From an uncultured Parabacteroides sp. (GTDB lineage: Bacteria > Bacteroidota > Bacteroidia > Bacteroidales > Tannerellaceae), in the NCBI RefSeq assembly GCF_905196875.1, contig NZ_CAJJWO010000030.1:1-62552 (forward strand): 62,552 nt of DNA, in the 5' to 3' direction. Both the position numbers and the translations under genes were made by a program. Shown here in pieces: positions 9,123 through 17,771 of the stretch. Every line of letters begins with the position of its first letter. Position 1 is the first letter of the stretch. The notes under the pieces are model-generated. The model was given only the letters and a program-made list of their open reading frames with translations, did no database searches and had not been told where the DNA came from.

Positions 9123-10127
9123 ATGGAAAACATGAGTAGAAACAGTAAAAACAACACACTAATAGTTATGAAAGATGCATTGAATAACGGGCTTATAAAA
9201 GCCATGAGGGAACATCTCCCGGAGGAGACAAATTTGGCTAACTATATTATGGATATAATATCTATAGGAAAGGAAGCTGTATATCGTCGGTTGCGTGGAG
9301 AAGTTCCGTTTACTTTTTATGAGGTATCATTATTATCCCAGAGCCTGGGTATTTCGTTGGATCAGATTGTCGGGACCAACCGGGCAGAAGGTGCCGTCTT
9401 TAATCTGAATGTAGCTGACGGCGTAAGCCATATCGATAATTACCATGATATCATCAAACGCTATCTTAAATTGTTCACTTTCATTAAAGATGATCCGAAG
9501 TCGGTGGTCAGTACAGCATGCAACATTATTCCTTACACGCTCTACTCGCCGTTCGAGCGTATAACAAAGTTCCGCCTGTGCAGATGGTTGCATCAGAATA
9601 ACGGGATGAAGATGACGGGAAGCATGGAAGATATTGTGGTTCCGGAGAAGGTGCTGGAGTCGCAGCGGAAGTTGATGCAGGAGATACGCCAGGTGCCGGT
9701 GACGTATACTATTATGGATAACAACCTATTTCAGTCGTTTGTGCGGGAAGTAAAATACTTTGCCGGACTGAATATGCTGTCGGATGACGACATCGAAGTG
9801 ATGAAGAACGAACTTCACCGCCTGTTGGATGACCTGGAGCACGTAGCATCCTCCGGCGAGTTCTCCAACGGGAAACAATCTTATCTCTATTTGTCGAACA
9901 TCAATTTTGAAGCGACTTATAGCTTTATTGAGAAAGGCAGTTTCCAGTTGTCGATGTACCGCCTGTATGCGATCAATTATATGGATTCGCAACATCCGGA
10001 AATATGCCGTGCGCAGAAAGAGTGGATACAATCTTTGAAACGATATTCCACACTGATTTCACAAAGCGGAGAGATACAACGGATGATTTATTTTACGAAA
10101 CAAAGAGAGATAGTAGACACATTGTAA
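9123..10127 (+). CDS. HTH transcriptional regulator with a long Bacteroidales-type C-terminal domain
   Basis: A 334-residue protein with an N-terminal helix-turn-helix at about residues 40-80 (IGKEAVYRRLRGEVPFTFYE, then LSQSLGISLDQIVG), close to Xre/Cro-type HTHs. The remaining 250 residues are mainly helical with no membrane segment and no motif I recognise; similar architecture is common in Bacteroidales. The upstream gap has related A-rich blocks (GAAACAAAAA near 9031 and 9079) that could be regulator sites. A long inverted repeat lies after the gene at 10194-10249. The ligand and targets are unknown. Confidence 0.7.
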   Translation: MENMSRNSKNNTLIVMKDALNNGLIKAMREHLPEETNLANYIMDIISIGKEAVYRRLRGEVPFTFYEVSLLSQSLGISLDQIVGTNRAEGAVFNLNVADGVSHIDNYHDIIKRYLKLFTFIKDDPKSVVSTACNIIPYTLYSPFERITKFRLCRWLHQNNGMKMTGSMEDIVVPEKVLESQRKLMQEIRQVPVTYTIMDNNLFQSFVREVKYFAGLNMLSDDDIEVMKNELHRLLDDLEHVASSGEFSNGKQSYLYLSNINFEATYSFIEKGSFQLSMYRLYAINYMDSQHPEICRAQKEWIQSLKRYSTLISQSGEIQRMIYFTKQREIVDTL

Positions 10128-10193
10128 AAACAGAAAATATTTATACTATATATATAATGTAGGTATATACTTATAATATATGGTGCTTGGCGT

Positions 10194-10249
10194 CTCCTTC
10201 CGACATGCTGTAACGTCCCTTTTCGGTATAACGTTACATCGGGAGGAGA
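10194..10249. terminator. Long imperfect inverted repeat, probable terminator or leader hairpin
   Basis: CTCCTTCCGA (10194-10203) and TGTAACGT (10209-10216) pair with ACGTTACA (10231-10238) and TCGGGAGGAG (10239-10248), leaving a small bulge and a 14-nt loop. It sits between the HTH gene and the murB promoter. There is no clean T-run, so termination is inferred from position and stem strength. Confidence 0.4.
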
Positions 10250-10293
10250 TGTGTAATTTTCGGTTTTGCATTCTGAATTCCCGATTTTATAAC

Positions 10294-10301
10294 TACTTTT
10301 G
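10294..10301 (+). promoter_or_regulatory. -7 box upstream of murB
   Basis: TACTTTTG matches TAnnTTTG 26 nt before the murB ATG. A TTTG at 10265-10268 could be the -33 element, although the 25-nt spacing is longer than usual. Confidence 0.4.
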
Positions 10302-10327
10302 TCCTACAATAAATAAACAGAGAGATT

Positions 10328-11341
10328 ATGAGGATAGAAGAAAATTACTCGTTGGAAAAGCATAACACTTTCCATCTGCCGGTCAAAACGCGTTGGTTTA
10401 TGGAGTATGCGAATGAAGAGGAGTTGGGACGTATTTTACATGATGAGTATTTCCAGGAGTGTTTGTCGTTACACATAGGAAGTGGAAGTAATCTGTTATT
10501 TATAAACGACTTCAACGGGATCATCCTGCACTCGGCCATAAAAGGGATCACCCTGGTGAAGGAAACCGACGATCACGCCTACCTGCGCGTAGGAGCCGCC
10601 GAGCAGTGGGACGATGTAGTGGCCTATGCCGTGTCGAAAGGGTGGGGAGGTATCGAGAACCTGTCGCTTATACCCGGGGAGGCCGGTGCTGCCGCTATCC
10701 AAAACATTGGCGCTTACGGTGTGGAAATCAAAGACGTGGTCGAAAGCGTGGAGACATACAACCAGCTGACATTCACAAAGCATACCTTTACAAATGCCGA
10801 ATGCCAGTACGGTTACCGCAACAGCTATTTCAAAAATGAACATAACGATCCACACATTGTTACTTATATAACACTGCGGTTGGATAAACACCCCCGTCTT
10901 TCCGTCAACTACGGAAACCTGAAAGAAGAACTGGCTCATTATCCGGAGATCACACCGGCAACTATCCGGGAAGCTGTCATCAAGATCCGTCGGGAGAAAC
11001 TTCCCGATCCTGAGAAGCTGGGCAATGCCGGCAGTTTCTTTATGAATCCCGTTATTACTGCCGCACAGTTCGAGAAACTGAAGGCGCAGTATTCAGAAAT
11101 CCCGTCATACGCTGCCGGCGAAGGCAAGGTGAAAGTTCCTGCCGGCTGGCTGATCGAGCAATGCGGGTTTAAAGGTAAGTCGCACGGGTCGGTAGGGGTT
11201 TACGAGAAACAGGCGCTTGTCTTGGTCAATCTGGGAGAGGCCAGAGGACACGAGATCGCGCTGGTGGCCGAAAGTATCCGTGCTGCCGTAAAAGATCGTT
11301 TCGGCATAGAGATCATGCCGGAGGTTAAATATGTAGGATAA
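10328..11341 (+). CDS. murB: UDP-N-acetylmuramate dehydrogenase
   Basis: FAD-dependent enolpyruvate reductase of peptidoglycan precursor synthesis (UDP-GlcNAc-enolpyruvate to UDP-MurNAc), cytoplasmic. Hallmarks are NTFHLPV at the N terminus, the FAD-binding GSGSNLL, SLIPGEAGAAAIQNIGAYG, the YGYRNSYFK loop typical of type I MurB, and GNAGSFFMNP with the catalytic Ser. The 337-residue length fits type I. The stop overlaps the start of the next gene by one base (TAATG at 11339-11343), so the MBL-fold gene is probably translationally coupled. Confidence 0.96.
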   Translation: MRIEENYSLEKHNTFHLPVKTRWFMEYANEEELGRILHDEYFQECLSLHIGSGSNLLFINDFNGIILHSAIKGITLVKETDDHAYLRVGAAEQWDDVVAYAVSKGWGGIENLSLIPGEAGAAAIQNIGAYGVEIKDVVESVETYNQLTFTKHTFTNAECQYGYRNSYFKNEHNDPHIVTYITLRLDKHPRLSVNYGNLKEELAHYPEITPATIREAVIKIRREKLPDPEKLGNAGSFFMNPVITAAQFEKLKAQYSEIPSYAAGEGKVKVPAGWLIEQCGFKGKSHGSVGVYEKQALVLVNLGEARGHEIALVAESIRAAVKDRFGIEIMPEVKYVG

Positions 11342-12090
11342 TGAAAATTACTTTTTTGGGGACGGGGACTTCAACCGGGGTTCCCGAGATAGGTTGCCAG
11401 TGCGAAGTCTGTACGAGTAAAGACCCCCGCGACTGGCGTCTGCGCACTTCAGTGCTGGTGGAGACGGAAGGAAAACGCATTTTGCTGGACTGTGGCCCGG
11501 ACTTCCGTTGGCAGATGATAACAAATAGGACGTACCATTTGGACGCCGTTTTGATCTCGCATGAGCATTATGACCATGTAGGGGGGCTGGACGATCTACG
11601 TCCTTTCTGCCGCGAAAAAGGAGTCGATATTTATGCTGAAGACTCCGTAGCCGAAGCCATCGAGACACGTATCCCTTACGTCTTCCGTAAACATAAGTAC
11701 CCGGGTGTCCCGAACCTGGAAATGCACCGGATCGGCACTGAGCCTTTCGTGGCTGCCGGGCTGCCGATTGTTTCTATCCGCGTGATGCATGGCAACCTGC
11801 CTATCCTGGGGTACCGGATCGGAAATATGGCCTATCTGACCGATCTGAAATCACTTCCGGAAGAGGAATATGCCAAGTTGGAAGGGTTGGATGTCCTGAT
11901 TATCGCTGCGTTGCGGCGGGGAGAACATCCCACGCACGAAAGCTTGGAGCAGGCTTTGGCCAACGTCGAGCGTATCCGGCCGAAAGAAACCTACTTGATC
12001 CATATGAGTCACCGGATCGGACTACATGCCGAAATAGAAAAAGAATTACCTCCGCATGTGCATTTTGCGTATGATGGGCTGGTGATTTGA
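11341..12090 (+). CDS. MBL-fold metal-dependent hydrolase (PhnP-like)
   Basis: A 249-residue metallo-beta-lactamase-fold hydrolase. It opens with LGTGTSTGVPEIGCQCEVC, as in the PhnP/cyclic-phosphodiesterase branch, has the metal motif HEHYDHVGG, a further His in VMHGN and an Asp in LTDLKS, and a late His in LIHMSHRIG. PhnP relatives cleave cyclic phosphodiesters, but no other phn genes are here, so the substrate is open. It overlaps murB by one base and converges with the minus-strand gene whose stop is at 12099. Confidence 0.85.
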   Translation: MKITFLGTGTSTGVPEIGCQCEVCTSKDPRDWRLRTSVLVETEGKRILLDCGPDFRWQMITNRTYHLDAVLISHEHYDHVGGLDDLRPFCREKGVDIYAEDSVAEAIETRIPYVFRKHKYPGVPNLEMHRIGTEPFVAAGLPIVSIRVMHGNLPILGYRIGNMAYLTDLKSLPEEEYAKLEGLDVLIIAALRRGEHPTHESLEQALANVERIRPKETYLIHMSHRIGLHAEIEKELPPHVHFAYDGLVI

Positions 12091-12098
12091 GGCGACTG

Positions 12099-12986
12099 TT
12101 AGAAAGTGCATCCCGTATAAAACACTTTTCCGTCCTCCTCATAACTCTGGCTGGAAATATGGAGTTGGGGGAAACGCTGTTCGAGTCGTAGCGAGAGCGT
12201 GTCGGCGACGGTGCGGTAGAGCGTGTCGGCCGGGGCGAGATAAGGCAGGCTGCTGAAATAACAGATGTTGCCTTCGCTTTCGAACAGGTCGGCTCCTAGC
12301 CATTTGTCGCTTATCTTCCAAAGGGTAGAGTCGCCCGTTCTGACGTAGAGGTTGAGTTTCTCGGACTGTATCATGAGGTTGAGCGGTGCGTTTTTGTCGA
12401 GGGTCTTGCGCAATTTAACCTGCGCTTTCTGCAAATAGTTCTTCTGATTTCTTTGTATGTCGGCCACCTCTTCGAGCAGTTTTTTGCTGTAACTGGCCAC
12501 CCAGATGCCGTTGTACTGATAATATCCAAAAAAGCGATTGTCGGTATCCGGAAAATAAATGAACGTAATCTCCCCTTTAGTCTGTTTCTGGGGCGCAAAT
12601 GAGGCAAAGGAGCTGCTCAGTATTTTGCTCTCGATGTGACTTGCTGTATGTTTGTCAGCTTTGGCATACATCACCACTCCCTGCGTGTGAAATGATAGTT
12701 GCAGGGCGGGAAGCTCTTTGTTCTTCCTGATGATAGACAGGAATATCTCCGGAATCTCCGATGCGAAGGCTTGATATACAGGCTTCTTGGATAGTATCAT
12801 GTTGGCAAAGACAGCCGGGCGGTTCACGGTCAGGATGGCTTCGGGCGACGGAGCGGTCAGGGTATAGAGATCCGTTTGCTCCATGTTTATACCCTCTTTC
12901 ATGTCACCGAAAAAGTAATAGACTGCCGACAGTGTAGCGAGAGCAGTTAGAATAAAAATTACTATTTCCCGCCTATGATCTTTCAT
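12099..12986 (-). CDS. Membrane-anchored hypothetical protein
   Basis: A 295-residue protein with one N-terminal membrane segment (about residues 8-26, IVIFILTALATLSAVYYFF) followed by an extracytoplasmic domain rich in beta-type sequence and Tyr/Phe. It has no lipobox and no recognised domain. It starts 3 nt after the nth stop codon and is the last gene of the pheS-crcB-nth run on the minus strand, so it is probably co-transcribed with nth. No function is proposed. Confidence 0.75.
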   Translation of the reverse strand: MKDHRREIVIFILTALATLSAVYYFFGDMKEGINMEQTDLYTLTAPSPEAILTVNRPAVFANMILSKKPVYQAFASEIPEIFLSIIRKNKELPALQLSFHTQGVVMYAKADKHTASHIESKILSSSFASFAPQKQTKGEITFIYFPDTDNRFFGYYQYNGIWVASYSKKLLEEVADIQRNQKNYLQKAQVKLRKTLDKNAPLNLMIQSEKLNLYVRTGDSTLWKISDKWLGADLFESEGNICYFSSLPYLAPADTLYRTVADTLSLRLEQRFPQLHISSQSYEEDGKVFYTGCTF

Positions 12987-12989
12987 GTT

Positions 12990-13631
12990 TTACGTTTTTG
13001 TCGTCAGGAAATGCTTGCACCAGGGCTTGAGGCCGCATTCTTCGCACTTGGGTTTCCGGGCAATGCAGGTGTAACGTCCGTGAAGGATGAGCCAGTGGTG
13101 GGCGATCGGGATCATTTTCTCGGGTATATGTTTCACCAGTTCGCGTTCTGTTTCGAGCGGAGTCTTACTGTTGTTGGTCAGTCCGATGCGGTTGGCTACA
13201 CGAAACACGTGGGTGTCTACCGCCATGGCCGGCTTGTTGTAGACCACAGAGGCGATCACATTGGCTGTTTTGCGTCCCACACCCGGCAGTTTCTGCAATT
13301 CGTCGATATCGGACGGCACCACGCCGCTAAAATCGGAGATCAGCATCCGGGCCATTCCGACCAGGTGTTTCGCTTTGTTGTTGGGGTAGGAGACGCTGCG
13401 GATATATTCAAAGATGACTTCGGGCGTGGAGGCTGCCATTACTTCGGCAGTCGGGAAGTCTTCGAACAGGGCCGGGGTGATCATGTTTACACGCTTGTCT
13501 GTGCATTGTGCAGACAGGATTACGGCAATAAGTAACTGATAGGGGTTGTCGTAATGCAACTCCGTTTCCGCCACTGGCACGTTTTCGTTGAACCAGTTGA
13601 GCACGCCTTTATATCGTTCCTCTTTTCTCAT
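12990..13631 (-). CDS. nth: Endonuclease III
   Basis: Base-excision repair DNA glycosylase/AP lyase for oxidised pyrimidines. The helix-hairpin-helix LPGVGRKTANV carries the catalytic Lys, and AVDTHVFRVANR carries the catalytic Asp. The C-terminal [4Fe-4S] ligands are present (CIARKPKCEECGLKPWC, C-x6-C-x2-C-x5-C). The 213-residue length is normal. It lies 5 nt after crcB and 3 nt before the hypothetical gene on the same strand. Confidence 0.96.
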   Translation of the reverse strand: MRKEERYKGVLNWFNENVPVAETELHYDNPYQLLIAVILSAQCTDKRVNMITPALFEDFPTAEVMAASTPEVIFEYIRSVSYPNNKAKHLVGMARMLISDFSGVVPSDIDELQKLPGVGRKTANVIASVVYNKPAMAVDTHVFRVANRIGLTNNSKTPLETERELVKHIPEKMIPIAHHWLILHGRYTCIARKPKCEECGLKPWCKHFLTTKT

Positions 13632-13636
13632 CTTTA

Positions 13637-14023
13637 TTATTTCACGAAAGATAATACATTTTTTCCGGCCAGCAAACCTAAAAAGACGGCAATAAGTCCT
13701 AATACATTGCTTGCCAGTATATTTATGAACGCAAGTTTATAATCGCCGGTTTTCATCAGCGACACTGTATCGAGTGCAAACGAAGAAAAAGTAGTAAATC
13801 CACCGAAAAGTCCGGTAAACAGGAACGCCCGTGTGTTGACGGAGAAGTCGTAATTTTCGGCCAGGCTCCAGCAAAATCCGATCAGGAAAGAACCTATTAC
13901 GTTGACGGAAAGAATTCCGAAGGGAAAGGAGTATTGCAACGAACGCTGCACCCACATGGTTACTCCATAGCGTAGTACAGTTCCGATTGCACCTCCTGTA
14001 ATTAAAATTAAAACCTTTATCAT
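13637..14023 (-). CDS. crcB: Fluoride exporter CrcB/Fluc
   Basis: A small four-helix membrane protein (128 residues) that exports fluoride as a double-barrelled dimer. It has the family motif GGFTTFSSF near residues 75-83 and GGAIGTVLRYG near the N terminus. It is unusual here in having a strong Shine-Dalgarno sequence (14028-14033), which most Bacteroidetes genes lack. No fluoride riboswitch was recognised upstream. It sits between pheS and nth on the minus strand, 5 nt from nth. Confidence 0.93.
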   Translation of the reverse strand: MIKVLILITGGAIGTVLRYGVTMWVQRSLQYSFPFGILSVNVIGSFLIGFCWSLAENYDFSVNTRAFLFTGLFGGFTTFSSFALDTVSLMKTGDYKLAFINILASNVLGLIAVFLGLLAGKNVLSFVK

Positions 14024-14027
14024 ATAT

Positions 14028-14033
14028 CCTCCT
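14028..14033 (-). promoter_or_regulatory. Strong Shine-Dalgarno of crcB
   Basis: AGGAGG on the minus strand, 4 nt before the ATG at 14023. Most genes here have no recognisable Shine-Dalgarno sequence, as expected for Bacteroidetes, so this is an exception and fixes the crcB start. Confidence 0.6.
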
Positions 14034-14044
14034 TTGTGTGTTTC

Positions 14045-14069
14045 CCCCGGGCTGGTTAAAGGCCCGGGG
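14045..14069. terminator. GC-rich hairpin between pheS and crcB
   Basis: CCCCGGGC (14045-14052) pairs perfectly with GCCCGGGG (14062-14069) across a 9-nt loop. No T-run follows on the minus strand, so it may be a weak terminator, an mRNA-processing boundary or a stabiliser between pheS and the crcB-nth genes. Confidence 0.45.
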
Positions 14070-14097
14070 AAGATGGTAAATGATTTAGGTTTTCAAT

Positions 14098-15117
14098 TTA
14101 ATTGGCTGATTCGAATTGTTTCAGGAAACGGACATCGTTTTCAGAGAACATTCGAAGGTCTTTAACTTGGTATTTCAGGTTTGTGATACGTTCGATACCC
14201 ATTCCCAGGGCGTAGCCGGTATAAACTTTGCTGTCGATACCGCAGCTTTCCAATACATTCGGGTCTACCATACCGCAGCCCAGGATTTCCACCCAGCCGG
14301 TATGTTTACAGAATGCACATCCTTTACCGCCGCAGAGGTTGCAGGAAATATCCATTTCCGCAGAAGGTTCCGTGAACGGGAAGTAGGAAGGGCGCAGACG
14401 TATTTTCGTTTCCGGTCCGAACATTTCTTTTGCAAAGAAAAGCAAGGCTTGTTTCAGGTCGGCGAATGAAACATTCTTGTCGACATACAGCGCTTCTACC
14501 TGATGGAAGAAACAGTGTGCGCGGTAAGAGATCGCTTCATTACGGTACACACGTCCCGGGCAGATGATACGGATCGGAGGTTGCTGTGTCTCCATTACGC
14601 GGGTCTGGACGGATGAAGTGTGGGTACGAAGTAAAACGTCCGGGTTATGTTGTATGAAGAATGTGTCCTGCATATCACGTGCAGGATGGTCTTCCGCAAA
14701 ATTCAATGAAGAGAATACATGCCAGTCGTCTTCGATTTCGGGGCCTTCTGCGATGCTAAAACCCAGACGTCCGAAGATGTCGCATATTTCCTTTTTAACA
14801 AGAGAAAGCGGGTGGCGTGTTCCTAGTTCAACGGGATAAGCGGTACGGGTCAGGTCGATGTCATCGCTGCCTGTCTGTACGTTATCGAAACCCTCTTTCA
14901 GTTCGTTAATCTTATTCTGAGTAGTTTCCTTCAGTTGGTTAAGGAACTGTCCTACTTCACGTTTCTGATCGGCCGCCACGTTGCGGAAATCGTTCATCAG
15001 CGCGGAGATTTCTCCCTTTTTGCTGAGGTATTTGATGCGTAAAGCTTCCAGCTCTTCGGCATTTGCTGCCTTCATGTTCTCTACTTCTTGTAGCAGAGCC
15101 TTGATTTTATTGATCAT
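14098..15117 (-). CDS. pheS: Phenylalanyl-tRNA synthetase alpha subunit
   Basis: Catalytic alpha subunit of the alpha2beta2 enzyme that charges tRNA-Phe. An N-terminal coiled coil (about 1-85) is followed by the class II core: motif 2-type RIICPGRVYRNE, SYRAHCFFHQVEALYVD, FTEPSAEMD and motif 3 GYALGMGIERI. The 339-residue length is standard. pheT is not adjacent, as is common in Bacteroidales. A GC-rich hairpin lies between it and crcB. Confidence 0.97.
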   Translation of the reverse strand: MINKIKALLQEVENMKAANAEELEALRIKYLSKKGEISALMNDFRNVAADQKREVGQFLNQLKETTQNKINELKEGFDNVQTGSDDIDLTRTAYPVELGTRHPLSLVKKEICDIFGRLGFSIAEGPEIEDDWHVFSSLNFAEDHPARDMQDTFFIQHNPDVLLRTHTSSVQTRVMETQQPPIRIICPGRVYRNEAISYRAHCFFHQVEALYVDKNVSFADLKQALLFFAKEMFGPETKIRLRPSYFPFTEPSAEMDISCNLCGGKGCAFCKHTGWVEILGCGMVDPNVLESCGIDSKVYTGYALGMGIERITNLKYQVKDLRMFSENDVRFLKQFESAN

Positions 15118-15225
15118 TTCTAATCATATTTGTTTTCGACGGGCAAATTTACTCCTTTCTTTTGGATACTGCAACCCATCCTGGCAGGTTTTTTCTTAAA
15201 AACACTGTCTGTGCCAAGTTCTTTC

Positions 15226-16107
15226 TTAGAAATTGTAAGCCAGTCCCACCCCGAGTATCTCTTTGAACTGCACTTTTGCGCCATGCTTGGTGCCGTTGTC
15301 ATCGAAGGTTTTCACGTCATTGTCGTATTTGAGCGTCGTATTGAGGGTGGCAGAGAGGAAGTTGTTGATCTTCATGCTGATGAGCATATCCCAGTTAACG
15401 TCGATGTTGCCGAACTGGTTGCTGTAGGGAGTGAAGAAGTCGGCCGTCGTGATGAGGCTTACGTTTTCCATCACCGGCATTTCGGCACGGGCTTTGAGAT
15501 AAGCACCGCATTCGATCTTGAAGCGGTCGCCTGGGTCGACACCGAAGGTTCCGATCTCCGACAGGTAGTCGTCCTCCACAAAAGTCATTTTGGCCGAAAC
15601 GGGGGAGAGGTAGACCGAATAGTTGCTCTTCGGACGGTATTCCATACCCAGCGAGACGTTGGAGTAGGCCGGGGCGAAGAAGTTGGAGATATAGTGCTCT
15701 TTGTCCGGGTAATTGTAACCTTTGGCGAACTGTGTGTTGAGGTCGCCCATCAGGGTGTAGAACCAGACATTGTTAGTCGAGTAGCCCAGCTGGGTGGAAA
15801 GTCCGATCTTGTCTGTACTCTTGCGCATGCCTTGCGACTTGGTTTTCGTCAACCCGTAGTCGAGCACGAGGTTGGTCACCCAGAGCCAGTTGCCGCTTTT
15901 ATGTGTCAGCGAACCGTTGAGGTAAGCATTTCCGGCAACGGAGTTCTCGCCGCCGGCCGACCAGTTGGTCATCGCTGTTTGCGACAGATTGAGGCCTGAT
16001 ACGCCTTTCAACACATATTTTCCTTCCTCATAGCCTTTGTCATCGGTCTGTGCATATGCAATCGTTGCCAGTGCGGCAAATAATATCATGAATAATGTAC
16101 GTTTCAT
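15226..16107 (-). CDS. DUF3078 outer-membrane beta-barrel protein
   Basis: A 293-residue exported protein (signal peptide 1-19, ending AYAQ) built of alternating amphipathic strands and ending in aromatic LAYNF, as outer-membrane barrels do. The pattern GVSGLNLSQTAMTNWSAGGENS near the N terminus is characteristic of the Bacteroidetes DUF3078 family. The function of the family is unknown. An inverted repeat (AATAGAGGG/CCCTATT near 16130) lies in its upstream gap. Confidence 0.85.
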   Translation of the reverse strand: MKRTLFMILFAALATIAYAQTDDKGYEEGKYVLKGVSGLNLSQTAMTNWSAGGENSVAGNAYLNGSLTHKSGNWLWVTNLVLDYGLTKTKSQGMRKSTDKIGLSTQLGYSTNNVWFYTLMGDLNTQFAKGYNYPDKEHYISNFFAPAYSNVSLGMEYRPKSNYSVYLSPVSAKMTFVEDDYLSEIGTFGVDPGDRFKIECGAYLKARAEMPVMENVSLITTADFFTPYSNQFGNIDVNWDMLISMKINNFLSATLNTTLKYDNDVKTFDDNGTKHGAKVQFKEILGVGLAYNF

Positions 16108-16204
16108 CCTATCGTTTATTTTAGTTGTTTTAAATAGAGGGTTCCCTATTATTTAAACATGTTTGGTTTTATTTTGTTTAAACGTACATTTGTTTTGATT
16201 TCAT

Positions 16205-16765
16205 TTAGCTCAACAAAACCATGAGCAGCGGCATATAGTCTTTGAGCTCGACTCGGAGGATCTTGAGTGCTTGTGAGATGCGGTAGGCCACGGTTTTGGG
16301 TGAAACGCCCGTCCGCTCTGCGATCTCGTTGTAGGTCAGGTTGTCGAAACGGTTCATTTCGAACGCTCTTCTATAATCTTCCGGGAGCTCCCGGATCGCC
16401 TTGGCTGCCAAGGCGATCAATTCGTTCTCTATGTAAAAATCAGGATCTTCAAACTGGTTTTCGAATTTGGCGAACAACTTTTCATGCACCCGTTGCTTGA
16501 TCTGGTTGTGGGTGATGTTATTCAGGCATTTGTTTTTCACCATCATAAAGAGCAACGACTTAAGCGACAGTTCGGGAACTAGCGAGGCACGGTTTTCCCA
16601 CAGCCACATCATTACTTCCTGTACGATTTCTTCTATTTCAGTTTCGGCTACATATTGGGAAGCGAAGGCGCATAGCCCCCGGTAATATTGTTTGTAGATC
16701 GTGTCGAAGGCGTTTTCATCCCCCTTTTTTAACAGATGTAAGGTTTGTTCATTTTCCGTAATCAC
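16205..16765 (-). CDS. ECF RNA polymerase sigma factor (SusC/FecR-associated type)
   Basis: A 186-residue ECF sigma-70 factor. Region 2 is in the N-terminal third (FDTIYKQYYRGLCAFASQYV, then EIVQEVMMWLWENR) and region 4 near the C terminus (LPEDYRRAFEMNRFDNLTYNEIAERTGVSPKTVAYRISQALKIL). It belongs to the Bacteroidetes type partnered by FecR anti-sigma factors that control SusC/SusD loci. The likely partner is the FecR gene at 17772, which is on the opposite strand with gpmA in between. This is unusual because the pair is normally adjacent and co-directional. Confidence 0.92.
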   Translation of the reverse strand: MITENEQTLHLLKKGDENAFDTIYKQYYRGLCAFASQYVAETEIEEIVQEVMMWLWENRASLVPELSLKSLLFMMVKNKCLNNITHNQIKQRVHEKLFAKFENQFEDPDFYIENELIALAAKAIRELPEDYRRAFEMNRFDNLTYNEIAERTGVSPKTVAYRISQALKILRVELKDYMPLLMVLLS

Positions 16766-16822
16766 AATAGTTAGTTTTTTTGTTCCCTACAAACATAGAC
16801 AATTATTTCCTTTTTAAACAGG

Positions 16823-16857
16823 CAAAGCCCGGAATTTTTTTCTCTTTCCGGGCTTTG
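16823..16857. terminator. Terminator hairpin between gpmA and the ECF sigma gene
   Basis: A perfect 12-bp stem (CAAAGCCCGGAA with TTCCGGGCTTTG) with a T-rich loop lies 17 nt after the gpmA stop and before the sigma-factor start at 16765. It probably ends gpmA transcripts, although the T-tract after the stem on the minus strand is weak. Confidence 0.7.
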
Positions 16858-16873
16858 AAATTAAATTGAATAA

Positions 16874-17626
16874 CTATTTCTTGGCTTTCTTTCCCTGGTT
16901 GGCGACGGCTTCCATCAGCTTTTTGATTTCTTCGGGGTCACCCAGGAAATAATCTTTTACGAGGTTCCCGTTATCGTCGAATTCGAGCACGTAGGGCACT
17001 GCGGTGGGGAGGTTCAGGTGAACGATGTCTTCGTCGGGGATATCGCGTACATATTTAATAATACCCCGCAGGCTGTTACCGTGAGCGGTTACCAGGATCT
17101 GGTCGGCTGTTGCGAGCGAAGGAAAGATTACCTCTTTCCAGTAGGGTAGGATGCGTTCGACAGTATCCTTGAGCGACTCCGTACGTGGTAGCTCGTCGTC
17201 GGGTACATTCCTGTAACGGATTTCGAAGCGCGGGTTGCGAGGATCGTCCTCTCTGAGGGCATGCGGGGCCACATCGTAGCTTCTGCGCCAGATGTGTACC
17301 TGTTCGTCGCCATACTTCTCCGCTGTCTCGCTCTTGTTGAGTCCTTGCGGGTCGCCGTAATGCTTCTCGTTGAGTCGCCAACTTTTTTCAACCGGTATCC
17401 AGTCCTGGTCCATCCGGTCGAGTACATTATTTAAAGTCTTTACAGCACGTTTAAGATAAGAGGTGTAGGCCTTGTCGAAAACGAATCCCTCTTTTCGCAG
17501 CAGGTCGCCTGCTTTGCGGGCTTCTTCTATACCTTTTTCGGTGAGATCGACGTCGGTCCAGCCGGTAAAACGATTCTCCTTGTTCCAGGTGCTTTCGCCG
17601 TGGCGGAGTAAAACAATCTTTTTCAT
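16874..17626 (-). CDS. gpmA: 2,3-bisphosphoglycerate-dependent phosphoglycerate mutase
   Basis: Glycolytic enzyme interconverting 3- and 2-phosphoglycerate through a phospho-His. The catalytic signature LLRHGESTWNKENRFTGW starts at residue 5, and the second catalytic His lies in VTAHGNSLRGII. The 250-residue length is typical. It is a single gene closed by the hairpin at 16823-16857, and it separates the ECF sigma gene from the divergent FecR gene. Confidence 0.96.
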   Translation of the reverse strand: MKKIVLLRHGESTWNKENRFTGWTDVDLTEKGIEEARKAGDLLRKEGFVFDKAYTSYLKRAVKTLNNVLDRMDQDWIPVEKSWRLNEKHYGDPQGLNKSETAEKYGDEQVHIWRRSYDVAPHALREDDPRNPRFEIRYRNVPDDELPRTESLKDTVERILPYWKEVIFPSLATADQILVTAHGNSLRGIIKYVRDIPDEDIVHLNLPTAVPYVLEFDDNGNLVKDYFLGDPEEIKKLMEAVANQGKKAKK

Positions 17627-17727
17627 AAACTTTTTTATTAGTGATAACTCTCTGTCTTATAGGATAACAACCGGGGTGGCGGAAAAGATTTTGAATTATT
17701 TCTAAAAATAATTGCATTTCTGTTTAG

Positions 17728-17735
17728 TAGGTTTG
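17728..17735 (+). promoter_or_regulatory. -7 box upstream of fecR
   Basis: TAGGTTTG matches TAnnTTTG 36 nt before the FecR start. No good -33 TTTG lies at the usual distance, which would fit an atypical or ECF-dependent promoter; that is inference. Confidence 0.3.
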
Positions 17736-17771
17736 TTCGCTGGATTGTATTAATATTAGAAGCAGAAGAAT

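Noticed and set aside
14024..14097. Possible fluoride riboswitch ahead of crcB
   Set aside because: The gap is short and shows only a simple GC hairpin, with no crcB-motif pseudoknot pattern.
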